Shown piece after piece: positions 11,426-19,244 of a DNA stretch of 64,000 nt. The stretch's first letter is position 1, and every line of letters begins with the position of its first letter. The stretch spans positions 124,001 through 188,000 of the forward strand of contig NZ_JACNMS010000003.1 of assembly GCF_020595125.1 (NCBI RefSeq). The letters run 5' to 3'. The notes under the pieces are model-generated. The model searched no databases. It saw only the letters and a list, made by a program, of their open reading frames with translations, and was not told the origin of the DNA. Both the position numbers and the translations under genes were made by a program. This stretch comes from Jeotgalibacillus aurantiacus (lineage in GTDB: Bacteria; Bacillota; Bacilli; Bacillales; Jeotgalibacillaceae).

Positions 11426-11896
11426 ATGAACATCAGACCCGCACAACCACAAGACATCCCGCAACTGATTAAAATGAGGTGGGATTTTACGATTGAGCAT
11501 GATGAGACAGGGAAGGTGAAGGATACCTCCTATCAGGTTTTTGAAGAGGAATGCAGGGCTTTTTTAGAGAGCGCGATTGAAGGTCAGAAGTGGTGGATCT
11601 GGGTGGCAGAAGAGGAAGGTAAGGTGCTTTCACACATTTACACGGAGCTGGTTGAGAAGGTGCCGCGTCCTGGCCGGGTAACGTATCCGATTGTGTTTAT
11701 GACAAATGTATATACGCTGCCTGATTACAGAGGTAAAGGGATTGGCAGTAAGCTGCTGACAGCTATTCATGAGTGGGTTGAGGAGCATCGATATGAGTTT
11801 GTGATTGTCTGGCCGAGTGAAGACAGTGTAGACTATTACGAACGGAATGGCTATAACCGCGCCACGGAACCGATGGAATATTTCCCGGAGTCATAA
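11426..11896 (+). CDS. GNAT family N-acetyltransferase
   Basis: 156 residues spanning one GNAT fold. The acetyl-CoA pyrophosphate loop is seen as YRGKGIGSKLLTAI near residue 105, after a typical beta-4 strand (VYTLPDY). It transfers an acetyl group from acetyl-CoA to an unidentified amine. The start MNIRPAQPQDIPQL is chosen because AAAAGGAG lies eight bases upstream; a longer frame from 11360 would overlap the promoter. It is divergent from a LysR gene that may regulate it. Confidence 0.88.
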   Translation: MNIRPAQPQDIPQLIKMRWDFTIEHDETGKVKDTSYQVFEEECRAFLESAIEGQKWWIWVAEEEGKVLSHIYTELVEKVPRPGRVTYPIVFMTNVYTLPDYRGKGIGSKLLTAIHEWVEEHRYEFVIVWPSEDSVDYYERNGYNRATEPMEYFPES

Positions 11897-11901
11897 ATAA
11901 A

Positions 11902-11935
11902 AAAGTCAGGCTTGCGCCTGATCTTTTTCTACAGT
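11902..11935. terminator. Terminator between GNAT and NIPSNAP genes
   Basis: AGTCAGGC / GCCTGATCT stem with A and T runs on either side, between convergent genes. It overlaps the end of the NIPSNAP-like gene. Confidence 0.8.
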
Positions 11936-12270
11936 GAGACCGTGCTCTCTAAAGCCTCATTTTTCACTTCGACAATAAGTTCTTTGTAAATATAGTCTCT
12001 CCCGCCGTGCTTTTCATACCAGTCCCGGATCCTTTGGACGTGTGCCTCATTCTGCTTGATCCGCGTTTCGATTTCTACATACTGGTCATAATGATCGTAT
12101 TCCCAAATGGCAAAGATTTCGGTCAGATTCTCATCCTGTTTTCTCATCCAGCGTCCAACCAGGCGAGAGCCATTTTTAAGCTGGTTGGGCAGGTTTGTAT
12201 CATTAAAATGCTGGTTGAAAGCATCAACAAATTCATTTTTTACGAGATAGTATTTTCTGCGATAGAACAT
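11929..12270 (-). CDS. NIPSNAP-like protein
   Basis: 113 residues that fit one ferredoxin-like NIPSNAP/dimeric barrel domain: MFYRRKYYLVKNEFVDAFN at the start, then a GRWMRKQDENLTEIFAIWEY core and a basic C-terminal helix. The biochemical role of bacterial NIPSNAP proteins is unclear. The gene stands alone with its promoter on the minus strand near 12290-12340. It has no signal peptide, so it is probably cytoplasmic. Confidence 0.7.
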   Translation of the reverse strand: MFYRRKYYLVKNEFVDAFNQHFNDTNLPNQLKNGSRLVGRWMRKQDENLTEIFAIWEYDHYDQYVEIETRIKQNEAHVQRIRDWYEKHGGRDYIYKELIVEVKNEALESTVSL

Positions 12271-12415
12271 AAGTGACCTCCGCTTAAGATTTTACCTTAT
12301 AATCTCAAATATAATTATTTGTGTAAATAGAGATCTTTTTCATTGGATTGCCCTCGAAATAAATGGGGTATAGTAAACGTAACTTTTAGTTTACATGCTA
12401 AGGCGGTTGATGATC

Positions 12416-12904
12416 ATGGACGAGTTTGAGAGATTAAGAATTGAAAATGAGGCATTAAAAAGTGAAATTGAAGATTATAAAAAGATGGTGAAGGAACTGT
12501 CTGCGCCGATCATTCCATCCATAGTGCCGAATACGATTCTCGTCCCGCTGAATGGCACGCTGAGTGGGGAGCGTTTTCTGCAGATTCAGCAGAAAGTGGC
12601 TGAAAAAATTCATCATGAGGATACGTCTGCTGTACTGATCGATTTTACAGGAATAGACGAGCTGGATTTTGACAGCAGCGGAGAGTATCAGCTGTTGAGT
12701 AATCGGATGAATGATCTGGTAAATGTACTGAAAATGATGGGAGCGGAGACGATCTTTGTGGGCTTTTCACCGAAGCTTGCTCAATATCTTATTCAGATGA
12801 ATCCAGTAGCCTTTAAGGAAACGCAGGTGTTTTCCTCGTTTAAAGCAGGACTTCAATACCTGTTACAAAAGAAAAAATTAAAGCTTACTTTACAGGCAGA
12901 GTAA
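12416..12904 (+). CDS. STAS-domain protein, RsbR/RsbS-like
   Basis: 162 residues: a charged N-terminal helix (about 1-30, likely coiled coil), then a STAS domain (about 35-150) with PIIPSIVPNTILVPLNGTL and AVLIDFTGIDELDFDSSG, resembling the C-terminal part of RsbR proteins that build stressosomes and control sigma-B. The RsbR N-terminal globin-like sensor is missing. The serines after LDFD could be phospho-acceptors, by analogy only. The start is set at the ATG nine bases after AAGGCGG; other in-frame starts at 12395 and 12410 are too close to or upstream of that site. Confidence 0.8.
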   Translation: MDEFERLRIENEALKSEIEDYKKMVKELSAPIIPSIVPNTILVPLNGTLSGERFLQIQQKVAEKIHHEDTSAVLIDFTGIDELDFDSSGEYQLLSNRMNDLVNVLKMMGAETIFVGFSPKLAQYLIQMNPVAFKETQVFSSFKAGLQYLLQKKKLKLTLQAE

Positions 12905-12931
12905 AAGCACAGAGCGGATCTGTGCTTTTAT
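12902..12931. terminator. Bidirectional terminator
   Basis: AAAAGCACAG / CTGTGCTTTT perfect stem between the convergent STAS and metallo-beta-lactamase genes. The stop codon of the latter falls in its right edge. Confidence 0.85.
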
Positions 12932-13785
12932 TTATGCCATCCATTGACAAAATAATCGAGTACTTCAAGCTCATCTTCCTCGGGTGATTTCTCAAGACGC
13001 ACCTCAAGCGCTCTGACCATGTCCTCACGATTTCCCTCGTGCTTTGTAACGAGTTCAGCCAGCGTCCGTAAAAGTGTGGCCTCTTTCTGAAACTCCTCTT
13101 TTGAAGCCGGCTTCCAATGGGAGTAAACGTACGTTTCGGCATCAAATTGATCGAGCGTATCCAGGAGCTTCACTGTGTTTTCAGCGTCATAATACCACTT
13201 TGGCGCGTACATTTTCTGGGCCGTGCAGTCGGCCAGAAAGAGAAGTTTTTCTTCTTTTACATAGACGACCACACTATCCTCTGCATGATCCCCGCCAACC
13301 TGTCTCAGTATGCATGTGATGCCGCCTAAATCAAGTGTCAGTTCATCTTCAAAAAGAATATCCGGCAGTACAATACGAATATCCCGCTCCTCTTGAAACT
13401 CCTCCTTGATCGCTTTGGCGCAAAATTCAATTTCCACACCTGAAGCCACCCGTTCGTCAATTGCCTGATCATCCCATGTGAAATCAACGAGCTCTTCCAT
13501 CGCTTTTTTCGTATCACCGGAGGAAATGATCGGGGTGGAGAGGGCAGCGAGTCCGAAAATGTGATCCCAGTGCCAGTGCGTCACGACGGTTAAGGTCGGT
13601 GCAGGAAACCCCGCTTCTTTTAAATGCTGTAAAAACAGCTGCGCATGTGCTACGGAATTTCCTCCATCAATCAAAAGCGTATGGCGATCCCCTCTGACAG
13701 CCATTAAAATCGGCCGGTCTGTTTCACTGACAGGCGTCATGTAGGCGGTGTTATCTGATAAATGAATCAATTGCTGTGTCATCAT
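12928..13785 (-). CDS. Metallo-beta-lactamase-fold hydrolase
   Basis: 285 residues. The zinc-binding motif THWHWDHIFG lies near residue 60, and further ligands are probable in GGDHAEDSVVVY and YSHWKPASKEE. The fold covers glyoxalase II, lactonases, RNases and others; the subgroup here resembles general MBL-fold hydrolases and the substrate is unknown. The start MMTQQLIHLSDNT lies after AGAGAGGATGAT; an upstream in-frame start at 13881 would overlap the divergent promoter and lacks a ribosome site. It is divergent from the nitroreductase. Confidence 0.87.
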   Translation of the reverse strand: MMTQQLIHLSDNTAYMTPVSETDRPILMAVRGDRHTLLIDGGNSVAHAQLFLQHLKEAGFPAPTLTVVTHWHWDHIFGLAALSTPIISSGDTKKAMEELVDFTWDDQAIDERVASGVEIEFCAKAIKEEFQEERDIRIVLPDILFEDELTLDLGGITCILRQVGGDHAEDSVVVYVKEEKLLFLADCTAQKMYAPKWYYDAENTVKLLDTLDQFDAETYVYSHWKPASKEEFQKEATLLRTLAELVTKHEGNREDMVRALEVRLEKSPEEDELEVLDYFVNGWHK

Positions 13786-13935
13786 ATCATCCTCTCTTCT
13801 CACAATATTGTACCTGATTTTAAAAGCAGTAGTCAGGCAGATTAATTGATTGTCCTGCCCGACCTGTTTTATACTCCTCAACAGTATTTTCTAAAAAGAC
13901 GTTTTGTGACAAACGCCAAAAAAGGAGTTTTCATC

Positions 13936-14571
13936 ATGAATAAAACTAAAATTAACGACTACCAGGAAATTATCACAGGACGCCGTTCCATTCGTCATTA
14001 TGATCTGAACGTCAAAATCAGCAAGGAAGAAATGACAGAGATTCTCCAGGAGGCAACACTTGCCCCGTCTTCTGTGAACCTGCAGCCGTGGCGATTCGTC
14101 GTGATCGACAGTGAGGAAGGAAAGGAAACGTTAAAGCCACTGGCTAAGTTTAACCAGTCACAGGTCGAAACGTCTTCTGCTGTGATCGCTGTATTTGTGG
14201 ATATGAACAGCCTTGATTACACAGACGACATTTACAATACAGCCGTTGAAAAAGGATATATGCCTGCCGAGGTCAGAGACAGACAGGTTCCGGCGATCAA
14301 AGAAATGCTTGGTGCAGTACCTGAAGAAACGCTGCGTGAAATGAACCTGATCGACGCAGGCCTGGTGTCCATGCAGCTGATGCTGTCCGCCCGCGCATTC
14401 GGATATGACACAAACCCGATTGGCGGTTACGAAAAGGATAAAATTGCAGAAGCATACGGTATGGACAAAGACCGCTACTATCCGGTCATGCTCATTTCAA
14501 TCGGTAAAGCAGCAGACAAGGGCTACCCATCTGTCCGACTGCCAATCGAAGAAATTACGAGTTGGAAATAA
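13936..14571 (+). CDS. Nitroreductase family NAD(P)H oxidoreductase (YdgI-like)
   Basis: 211-residue FMN-dependent enzyme. The phosphate-binding RRSIRHYD lies near residue 17, LAPSSVNLQPWRFVVI follows, and the C-terminal part reads FGYDTNPIGGYEKDKI. It reduces nitroaromatics or quinones by hydride transfer in the cytoplasm. The start MNKTKINDYQEII is set by AAAAAAGGAG eight bases upstream. It is followed 21 bases later by an ABM-domain gene without a terminator between, so the two form an operon; the pairing hints at quinone or aromatic detoxification. Confidence 0.9.
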   Translation: MNKTKINDYQEIITGRRSIRHYDLNVKISKEEMTEILQEATLAPSSVNLQPWRFVVIDSEEGKETLKPLAKFNQSQVETSSAVIAVFVDMNSLDYTDDIYNTAVEKGYMPAEVRDRQVPAIKEMLGAVPEETLREMNLIDAGLVSMQLMLSARAFGYDTNPIGGYEKDKIAEAYGMDKDRYYPVMLISIGKAADKGYPSVRLPIEEITSWK

Positions 14572-14592
14572 TTATAGAAAGCAGGCGGAAAC

Positions 14593-14886
14593 ATGATTAT
14601 CATATTAGCCGATTTAACCATTAACCCTGAAAAGGAACAGGCTTTTCGCGAAGCGGTCAAGCCGCTCGTTGCAGCGTCTCAAAAAGAGGAAGGCAATATC
14701 TCTTATTCTTTGAAGCAGGACGTTGAAAACCCTGCGCACTTTACCATGGTCGAAATGTGGGAAAGTGCTGAGGCGATTCAAAAGCACAACGAAGCGGAAC
14801 ACTTTAAAGCTTTTTCAGCTCAAGCAGCCGGATTTTTAGCTGGACCTGTGACCGTGAGAAGCTTTGATGCGAATGAACTGAAGTAA
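14593..14886 (+). CDS. Antibiotic biosynthesis monooxygenase (ABM) domain protein
   Basis: 97 residues, one ABM domain with MIIILADLTINPEKEQAFRE, then NISYSLKQDVENPAHFTMVEMWES. It is a paralogue of the protein at 9829-10110. It lies 21 bases after the nitroreductase and is cotranscribed with it. Quinol monooxygenase (YgiN-type) chemistry would complement a quinone reductase; that is inference. A strong terminator follows. Confidence 0.86.
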   Translation: MIIILADLTINPEKEQAFREAVKPLVAASQKEEGNISYSLKQDVENPAHFTMVEMWESAEAIQKHNEAEHFKAFSAQAAGFLAGPVTVRSFDANELK

Positions 14887-14888
14887 AC

Positions 14889-14933
14889 AAACAAGCCGGC
14901 ATCACCCGTTTGGTGATGCCGGCTTGTTTTTTG
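14889..14933 (+). terminator. Strong terminator after nitroreductase/ABM operon
   Basis: Eighteen-base stem AAACAAGCCGGCATCACC / GGTGATGCCGGCTTGTTT with TTTTTT at its end. Confidence 0.93.
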
Positions 14934-14959
14934 AACTCCGGTTCCAGATGAAGTTCGTT

Positions 14960-15066
14960 CAATCAACAGTTTCTAGGGTGCTATCAACAAAAGTTGATGT
15001 GTGATCGATGGCCTATCAACATCAAGTGGCTTGCTATCGACAGAAAAGGTTGTGAGATCGCCCACC
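14960..15066 (-). repeat. Family C array, partial or decayed
   Basis: TCRAC/TCGCC-centred boxes at 14963, 14984, 15016, 15037 and 15058, giving spacings 21, 32, 21, 21. It looks like a shortened copy of the nine-box array that follows, with the 30-base step stretched by two. Confidence 0.65.
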
Positions 15067-15764
15067 ATGGCTCTTTCCATTAAAAAGGTAATGCGAAAGG
15101 CTAATGCATGCTGGAGTATCGACAATCTGGTGGGCGTCAAGCACAAAAAAGAAGTTGCTTACAACGTTAATAAGTCCGCTAACGACAGAAAAAGCCCGGC
15201 TAACGACGTTTTGCATCTGGTTTGAGATGCTAACGACAAAAATCGGTCTGCTTACGACAGAAAAGGTTGTGAGATCGACAGAAAACTGGTGAGATCGCCC
15301 ACCATGACTCTTTCCATTAAAAAGGTAATGCGAAAGGCTAATGCATGCTGGAGTATCGACAATCTGGTGGGCGCTAAGCACAAAAAAGAAGTTGCTTATA
15401 ACGTTAATCAGTCCGCTAACGACAAAAAAAGGCTGGCTAACGACGTTTTGCATCTGGTTTGAGATGCTAACAACAAAAATCGGTCTGCTTACGACAGAAA
15501 AGGTTGTGAGATCGACAGAAAACTGGTGAGATCGCCCACCATGACTCTTTCCATTAAAAAGGTAATGCGAAAGGCTAATGCATGCTAGAGTATCGACAAT
15601 CTGGTGGGCGCTAAGCACAAAAAAGAAGTTGCTTACAACGTTAATAAGTCCGCTAACGACAGAAAAAGCCTGGCTAACGACGTTTTGCATCTGGTTTGAG
15701 ATGCTAACAACAAAAATCGGCCGGCTTACGACAGAAAAGGTTGTGAGATCGACAATAAGATTTC
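15054..15764 (-). repeat. 237-bp tandem repeat, three copies, each with a family C nine-box array
   Basis: Three near-identical 237-base units begin at 15054, 15291 and 15528. Each holds a nine-box array of rc TGTCGATAG boxes. Fourth bases of the box fall at 15119, 15140, 15161, 15182, 15203, 15233, 15254, 15275 and 15295, and at the same points plus 237 and 474; the last box of copy three is at 15770. Read on the minus strand the plan is 20 or 21, 21, 21, 30, 21, 21, 21, 21. The other 61 bases are conserved filler. The unit is a multiple of three, so long chance frames stay open. No ribosome site is present. Confidence 0.93.
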
Positions 15765-15802
15765 CTCTATCGACATTAATATACTAATCGTCCTCTGTCG
15801 TG

Positions 15803-16420
15803 CTAATGACCTAACTCCTTCTGAACTTCTTCATCGAACTGTTCAATGATTTGCCGGGGATCGCTCGTTTCATATTCTTCCTGCAAAATCGGCTCGAGCT
15901 CAAGCCACATCAGGTTTTTTTCGTATAAATCCCGTTCATAGTCATGGTTCAGCTCTTCAAGCGTAAGTCCCAATGCATCAGCTAAAGCCAGGTGCTCCGG
16001 CAGCTCACTCGTGTCTGGTCCCTGTGAAATAAATTCATCCAGCTCCTCATTTGATACTGTCACACCATATTTTTCACTGGCTAAACGAATCCAGGTGGCC
16101 AATTCATCCTGTTGCTGTTCGGCAAGTTGAATCACCTGAGCCTCATTCAGATCCGTTTCATAGTACAGCGCTTCCTGCACCAGGGTATATATGATCCATC
16201 GTCCAAGAGATGTTTCGGCGTCATAGGATTCCGCTTCGGCAATCGCCGTATCATATACTTCTTTATAATCATCATAAGTAAAGGTATTAGCAATTTGCTG
16301 TTGTTCTTCAGAGGTTTTATAGTCTATATCGACTTGTCCGTTGGCAACAGGCTGACAACCTGCAATCATTAATACCCCGGTAATCATCATTGGCCAGAAT
16401 CTCATCTTTTTCAACATCAT
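15803..16420 (-). CDS. Lipoprotein of unknown function
   Basis: About 205 residues. The signal peptide KKMRFWPMMITGVLMIAGC ends in a lipobox (MIAGC), so it is anchored outside the cell. The mature part is acidic and helical, with DYKEVYDTAIAEAESYDAE and repeated Glu/Gln-rich stretches; the end, DPRQIIEQFDEEVQKEL, resembles SurA-N-type helices loosely. I do not recognise the family. The start is uncertain: GGGGGG directly precedes two ATGs and a TTG (16420, 16417, 16414). The first ATG of the frame at 16435 has no ribosome site. Downstream lies the family C repeat cluster. Confidence 0.75.
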   Translation of the reverse strand: MMLKKMRFWPMMITGVLMIAGCQPVANGQVDIDYKTSEEQQQIANTFTYDDYKEVYDTAIAEAESYDAETSLGRWIIYTLVQEALYYETDLNEAQVIQLAEQQQDELATWIRLASEKYGVTVSNEELDEFISQGPDTSELPEHLALADALGLTLEELNHDYERDLYEKNLMWLELEPILQEEYETSDPRQIIEQFDEEVQKELGH

Positions 16421-16628
16421 CCCCCCATAGTTCATTAAATGTAAATCAGTACACTATCTATTTTAACATTTGATCAGGGTGGAGATGTTAAAAAGAGAAA
16501 AATATGTCATTTTAAATTTTGATTTTTAAAAGCATGGTTTGATTATGTACCTTTGAAATTACAAGATCCTTCAAGCTGGTTTGAATGTGATAAAGTTGAT
16601 TGAAAAAGTGTATTGGAGGGGAAATGTC

Positions 16629-17267
16629 ATGGAAAGCATGCCGGAAAAAAATCTGTTTATGATGTGCAGAGAGATTAAGCGGACTGCATTCAGCTCTATG
16701 CCTGAAGGCTTTACTATAAGGTCGATGAAAAAGGAGGATATGGAGGCATGGCTGGCAATGCCTTTTGATGATGAGGCTACGGCGAAAGAATACCGGTCAT
16801 TTATGGTGGATTATTTCAACCGCGTGTATCTTCAGGATGAAGAACAGTTTTATAACAAAACTTTATTTGTTTTTAATGAGCAAAACCAGCCAGTCGCAAC
16901 CTGTGCAACATGGAAAGCTTATGGGGAATTTACAACCATTCACTGGTTTAAGGTGATAAAGGAATACGAGGGACAAGGCATAGGCAGAGCGTTGTTGACG
17001 ATTAATATGGATGGGTTGAATAGTTGTGACTATCCTGTTTATCTGCACACTCAGCCTGAAAGCTTCAGAGCGATAAAGCTTTATTCAGACTTTGGTTTTC
17101 AACTGCTCACAGATAAACGTTTTGGAACAAGGGACAATCATCTCGAAGAATGCTTGTCCTATTTAGAAAAAGTTATGCCTTCGCAGGACTTTCATCAGCT
17201 GACTTTGACAGAAGCGCCGGCGGATTTCAAGAAAGCATTGAAGGATGTAGTGACGGAGGAGTTTTGA
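16629..17267 (+). CDS. GNAT family N-acetyltransferase
   Basis: 212 residues with one GNAT domain in the middle and C-terminus. The acetyl-CoA loop is YEGQGIGRALLTINMDGL, near residue 118, followed by LHTQPESFRAIKLYSDFGF, the usual beta-6/helix end. The N-terminal 30 residues (MESMPEKNLFMMCREIKR) are an extension. The start follows GGAGGGG. The substrate is unknown. The gene is monocistronic. Confidence 0.87.
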   Translation: MESMPEKNLFMMCREIKRTAFSSMPEGFTIRSMKKEDMEAWLAMPFDDEATAKEYRSFMVDYFNRVYLQDEEQFYNKTLFVFNEQNQPVATCATWKAYGEFTTIHWFKVIKEYEGQGIGRALLTINMDGLNSCDYPVYLHTQPESFRAIKLYSDFGFQLLTDKRFGTRDNHLEECLSYLEKVMPSQDFHQLTLTEAPADFKKALKDVVTEEF

Positions 17268-17349
17268 AACTAGAATACGTTGTGTTTTGTCTAAAGAGGT
17301 AGGGAAGGGGGCAACTGAATCGGGGTGAAAAAGGCCTAGATTACTTCTT

Positions 17350-17514
17350 TTACAAGCCCTTTTTTCGACTTTGAACAATGTAACCACCTAAGCACATGAT
17401 CAGACCAGCGAAAACGTTGAGCAATAAATTACCGGCTGTGCCAAACTGGTCTATTGTTAAAGATATTAAAAAACAACCAATGAAAAGAATGAAAAAGCCA
17501 ATGAATATTCTCAT
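17350..17514 (-). CDS. Small membrane protein, 54 aa
   Basis: The frame reads MRIFIGFFILFIGCFLISLT, then a short DQFGTAGN loop and a second hydrophobic helix (LLLNVFAGLIMCLGGYIV), ending in the basic tail QSRKKGL. Two membrane segments are likely. The ribosome site AAGAGGTGAT lies eight bases before the ATG. It occupies most of the gap between the GNAT and NAD(P)-binding genes. Function unknown. The stop is followed by GTCTAGGCC-type sequence without a clear terminator. Confidence 0.7.
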   Translation of the reverse strand: MRIFIGFFILFIGCFLISLTIDQFGTAGNLLLNVFAGLIMCLGGYIVQSRKKGL

Positions 17515-17651
17515 ACAGTATCACCTCTTGATATGATAATTTTACCAATAATGAAATAGAAACACATCCCCAACCCGAATCTTTAGACACAGCTTTCTTT
17601 GGGCGTTATCATACACCTAACACTGACTTAAAAACAGAAAGGGTGACGAAC

Positions 17652-18305
17652 ATGAAAGTATTAGTGATTGGAGCAAATGGTCAGGTAGGGAAACATCTGG
17701 TGGCGAAAATTCAGGACACAGGTGACATTAAGGCAAAAGCGATGATCCGCAAAGAGGAGCAGGTTCCGTATTTTGAGGATCTGGGCGCTGAAACGGTGTT
17801 AACGGATCTTGAAAAAGCTGATATTGATGAGATTGCAAAAGCAGTTGAGGGAACGGATGCGATCGTCTTTACAGCAGGATCCGGTCCTAAGACAGGTGCT
17901 GATAAAACGATGCTGATTGACCTCGATGCTGCGGTGAAGACAATTGAAGCGGCTAAGAAAGCCGGCGTAAAGCGTTATATCATGGTCAGCTCGTTTGATA
18001 CGACGCGTGAAGCGATTCAGTCTGCACCGTCCTCATTTGCACCGTATGTTGTCGCGAAGCATTACGCGGACGTCTGGTTACGTGCAACAGATCTCGATTA
18101 CACGATTGTTCACCCTGGCGGACTGACAAATGACGCCGCAACCGGTAAAGTACAGGCAGCTGAAAATGTGGGACGCGGTGAAATCCCGCGTGAGGATGTC
18201 GCAAGCGTGCTGCTCGCAACGCTGCAAAACGACTCGACGATCGGAAAAGAATTTCAGGTAGTCAGCGGGGAAACCGCTGTTGACGATGCCGTGAAGGTTT
18301 TATAA
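17652..18305 (+). CDS. NAD(P)-binding atypical SDR (YhfK-like)
   Basis: 217 residues with a Rossmann nucleotide motif at the very start (VIGANGQVGKHLV), then TDLEKADIDEIAKAVEGTDAI-type sequence and the family feature YIMVSSFDT, YVVAKHYADVWLRATDLDYTIVHPGGLT. It matches the NAD(P)H-binding SDR subgroup that includes B. subtilis YhfK. The start MKVLVIGANGQ lies after AAAGGGTGA; a GTG three codons earlier is possible. Reaction unknown, cytoplasmic. Ends at a strong terminator. Confidence 0.88.
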   Translation: MKVLVIGANGQVGKHLVAKIQDTGDIKAKAMIRKEEQVPYFEDLGAETVLTDLEKADIDEIAKAVEGTDAIVFTAGSGPKTGADKTMLIDLDAAVKTIEAAKKAGVKRYIMVSSFDTTREAIQSAPSSFAPYVVAKHYADVWLRATDLDYTIVHPGGLTNDAATGKVQAAENVGRGEIPREDVASVLLATLQNDSTIGKEFQVVSGETAVDDAVKVL

Positions 18306-18316
18306 CTGAACATCAT

Positions 18317-18353
18317 AACACCCATCCTGAAAGCTTACAGGGTGGGTGTTTTT
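18317..18353 (+). terminator. Terminator after YhfK-like gene
   Basis: AACACCCATCCTG / CAGGGTGGGTGTT stem followed by TTTTATT. Confidence 0.9.
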
Positions 18354-18414
18354 ATTGTATAAATGTTTAGATCTTGATGGTAAAATCAAGAAAAAGAGTA
18401 CGGGGGTTTGGCTG

Positions 18415-18933
18415 ATGAAGAAGCTTTCAATGGTGGTGATATTAATAGTTGTGCTGTCCCTTAGCGGATGGTTTGCGTTTGACTATGTGAGTCAGGCGGG
18501 AAGCTTCAATAAAACAAGTCACTCTTCCATACATGACCTTTCTGCGTTTGAGCAGGGTAAAGAGATATATCTGTCCTATGGTGTGACGTGGGAAGGCATT
18601 GGGACACCTGAATTGAAGGGAATTGAAGTGAGACAAAAAGGTCTGACACTGGAAAGGGAAGCTGCAGATTTTCACGTGGAGACATTGATCAATCCAGACA
18701 TGACGATAGGTACATTTTCCACTGATTCTGTTCACGAGCTAAACATGGATGAATCTTTACTTGAGGTCGAAGGCTTTCAGGTGGAAGGGCCGTTTCAGAT
18801 TATCCTTCGTGTGTCTGGCAAGGATATGCGAGAAGATTTTGATGTGACGGAGCTTGCCGTGACGTATGAGAAATTTGGTGTAGAGCTGACGGAGTATATT
18901 GAAATGGATGAGGGCGTGCTGGAGCTGGAGTAG
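18415..18933 (+). CDS. Membrane-anchored or secreted protein, unknown
   Basis: 172 residues. A single N-terminal hydrophobic segment (MKKLSMVVILIVVLSLSGWF) acts as signal anchor, followed by a mature outer part rich in beta strands and acids (EGKQIYL-type, then SLLEVEGFQVEGPFQIILRV). There is no lipobox cysteine. The family is not recognised. The start is set by CGGGGGTT seven bases upstream; an in-frame ATG at 18346 lies inside the preceding terminator. Downstream lies family A array A4. Confidence 0.7.
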   Translation: MKKLSMVVILIVVLSLSGWFAFDYVSQAGSFNKTSHSSIHDLSAFEQGKEIYLSYGVTWEGIGTPELKGIEVRQKGLTLEREAADFHVETLINPDMTIGTFSTDSVHELNMDESLLEVEGFQVEGPFQIILRVSGKDMREDFDVTELAVTYEKFGVELTEYIEMDEGVLELE

Positions 18934-18981
18934 ATGGATACGCTGTCTCATTTTGTGAAGTAATCCTGGGAGAGACGGTTT

Positions 18982-19167
18982 GAAGGAATCGGGCTTGGGA
19001 GTGAAGGAATCATGCGGGTGAATGAGGGGATTCGGCTACCTGAATGAAGGAATGATGGTGGCCCCAAACGCTAATGAAGGAATGATTTTTTCAAACGAGG
19101 GAATAAAATTTTGAAAAGAAGGAATAAAAATCTGGAAAGAATGAATAAGTCGGACGAGTGAAGGAAT
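18982..19167 (+). repeat. Family A nine-box phased array (copy A4)
   Basis: Boxes begin at 18982, 19003, 19024, 19046, 19076, 19097, 19118, 19139 and 19160, giving spacings 21, 21, 22, 30, 21, 21, 21, 21. This is one of the cleanest copies. It lies between convergent genes. Confidence 0.92.
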
Positions 19168-19205
19168 CCCACCGATCGCACCCACCTAGCCACCACCCCA
19201 ACCAA

Positions 19206-19236
19206 AAAACAGACCCCCTCAAAAGGGAGCCTGCTC
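19206..19236 (-). terminator. Terminator of the peptide-type binding protein
   Basis: Imperfect stem CAGACCCCCT / AGGGAGCCTG, preceded on the plus strand by AAAAAA, so that on the minus strand it ends in a T run. Confidence 0.6.
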
Positions 19237-19244
19237 TATCATCC

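Noticed and set aside
15034-15690. Minus-strand open frame of 218 codons with 79-residue repeats
   Set aside because: It arises because the 237-bp unit is a multiple of three. There is no ribosome site, no sensible start, and the repeats are family C boxes with only a seven-residue periodic pattern (VVSxxFx).
14960-15770. Mobile element or MITE ends for the tandem repeat
   Set aside because: No terminal inverted repeats, target duplications or transposase are visible.
18346-18414. Longer start for the 172-residue anchored protein
   Set aside because: The ATG at 18346 lies within the preceding terminator stem.
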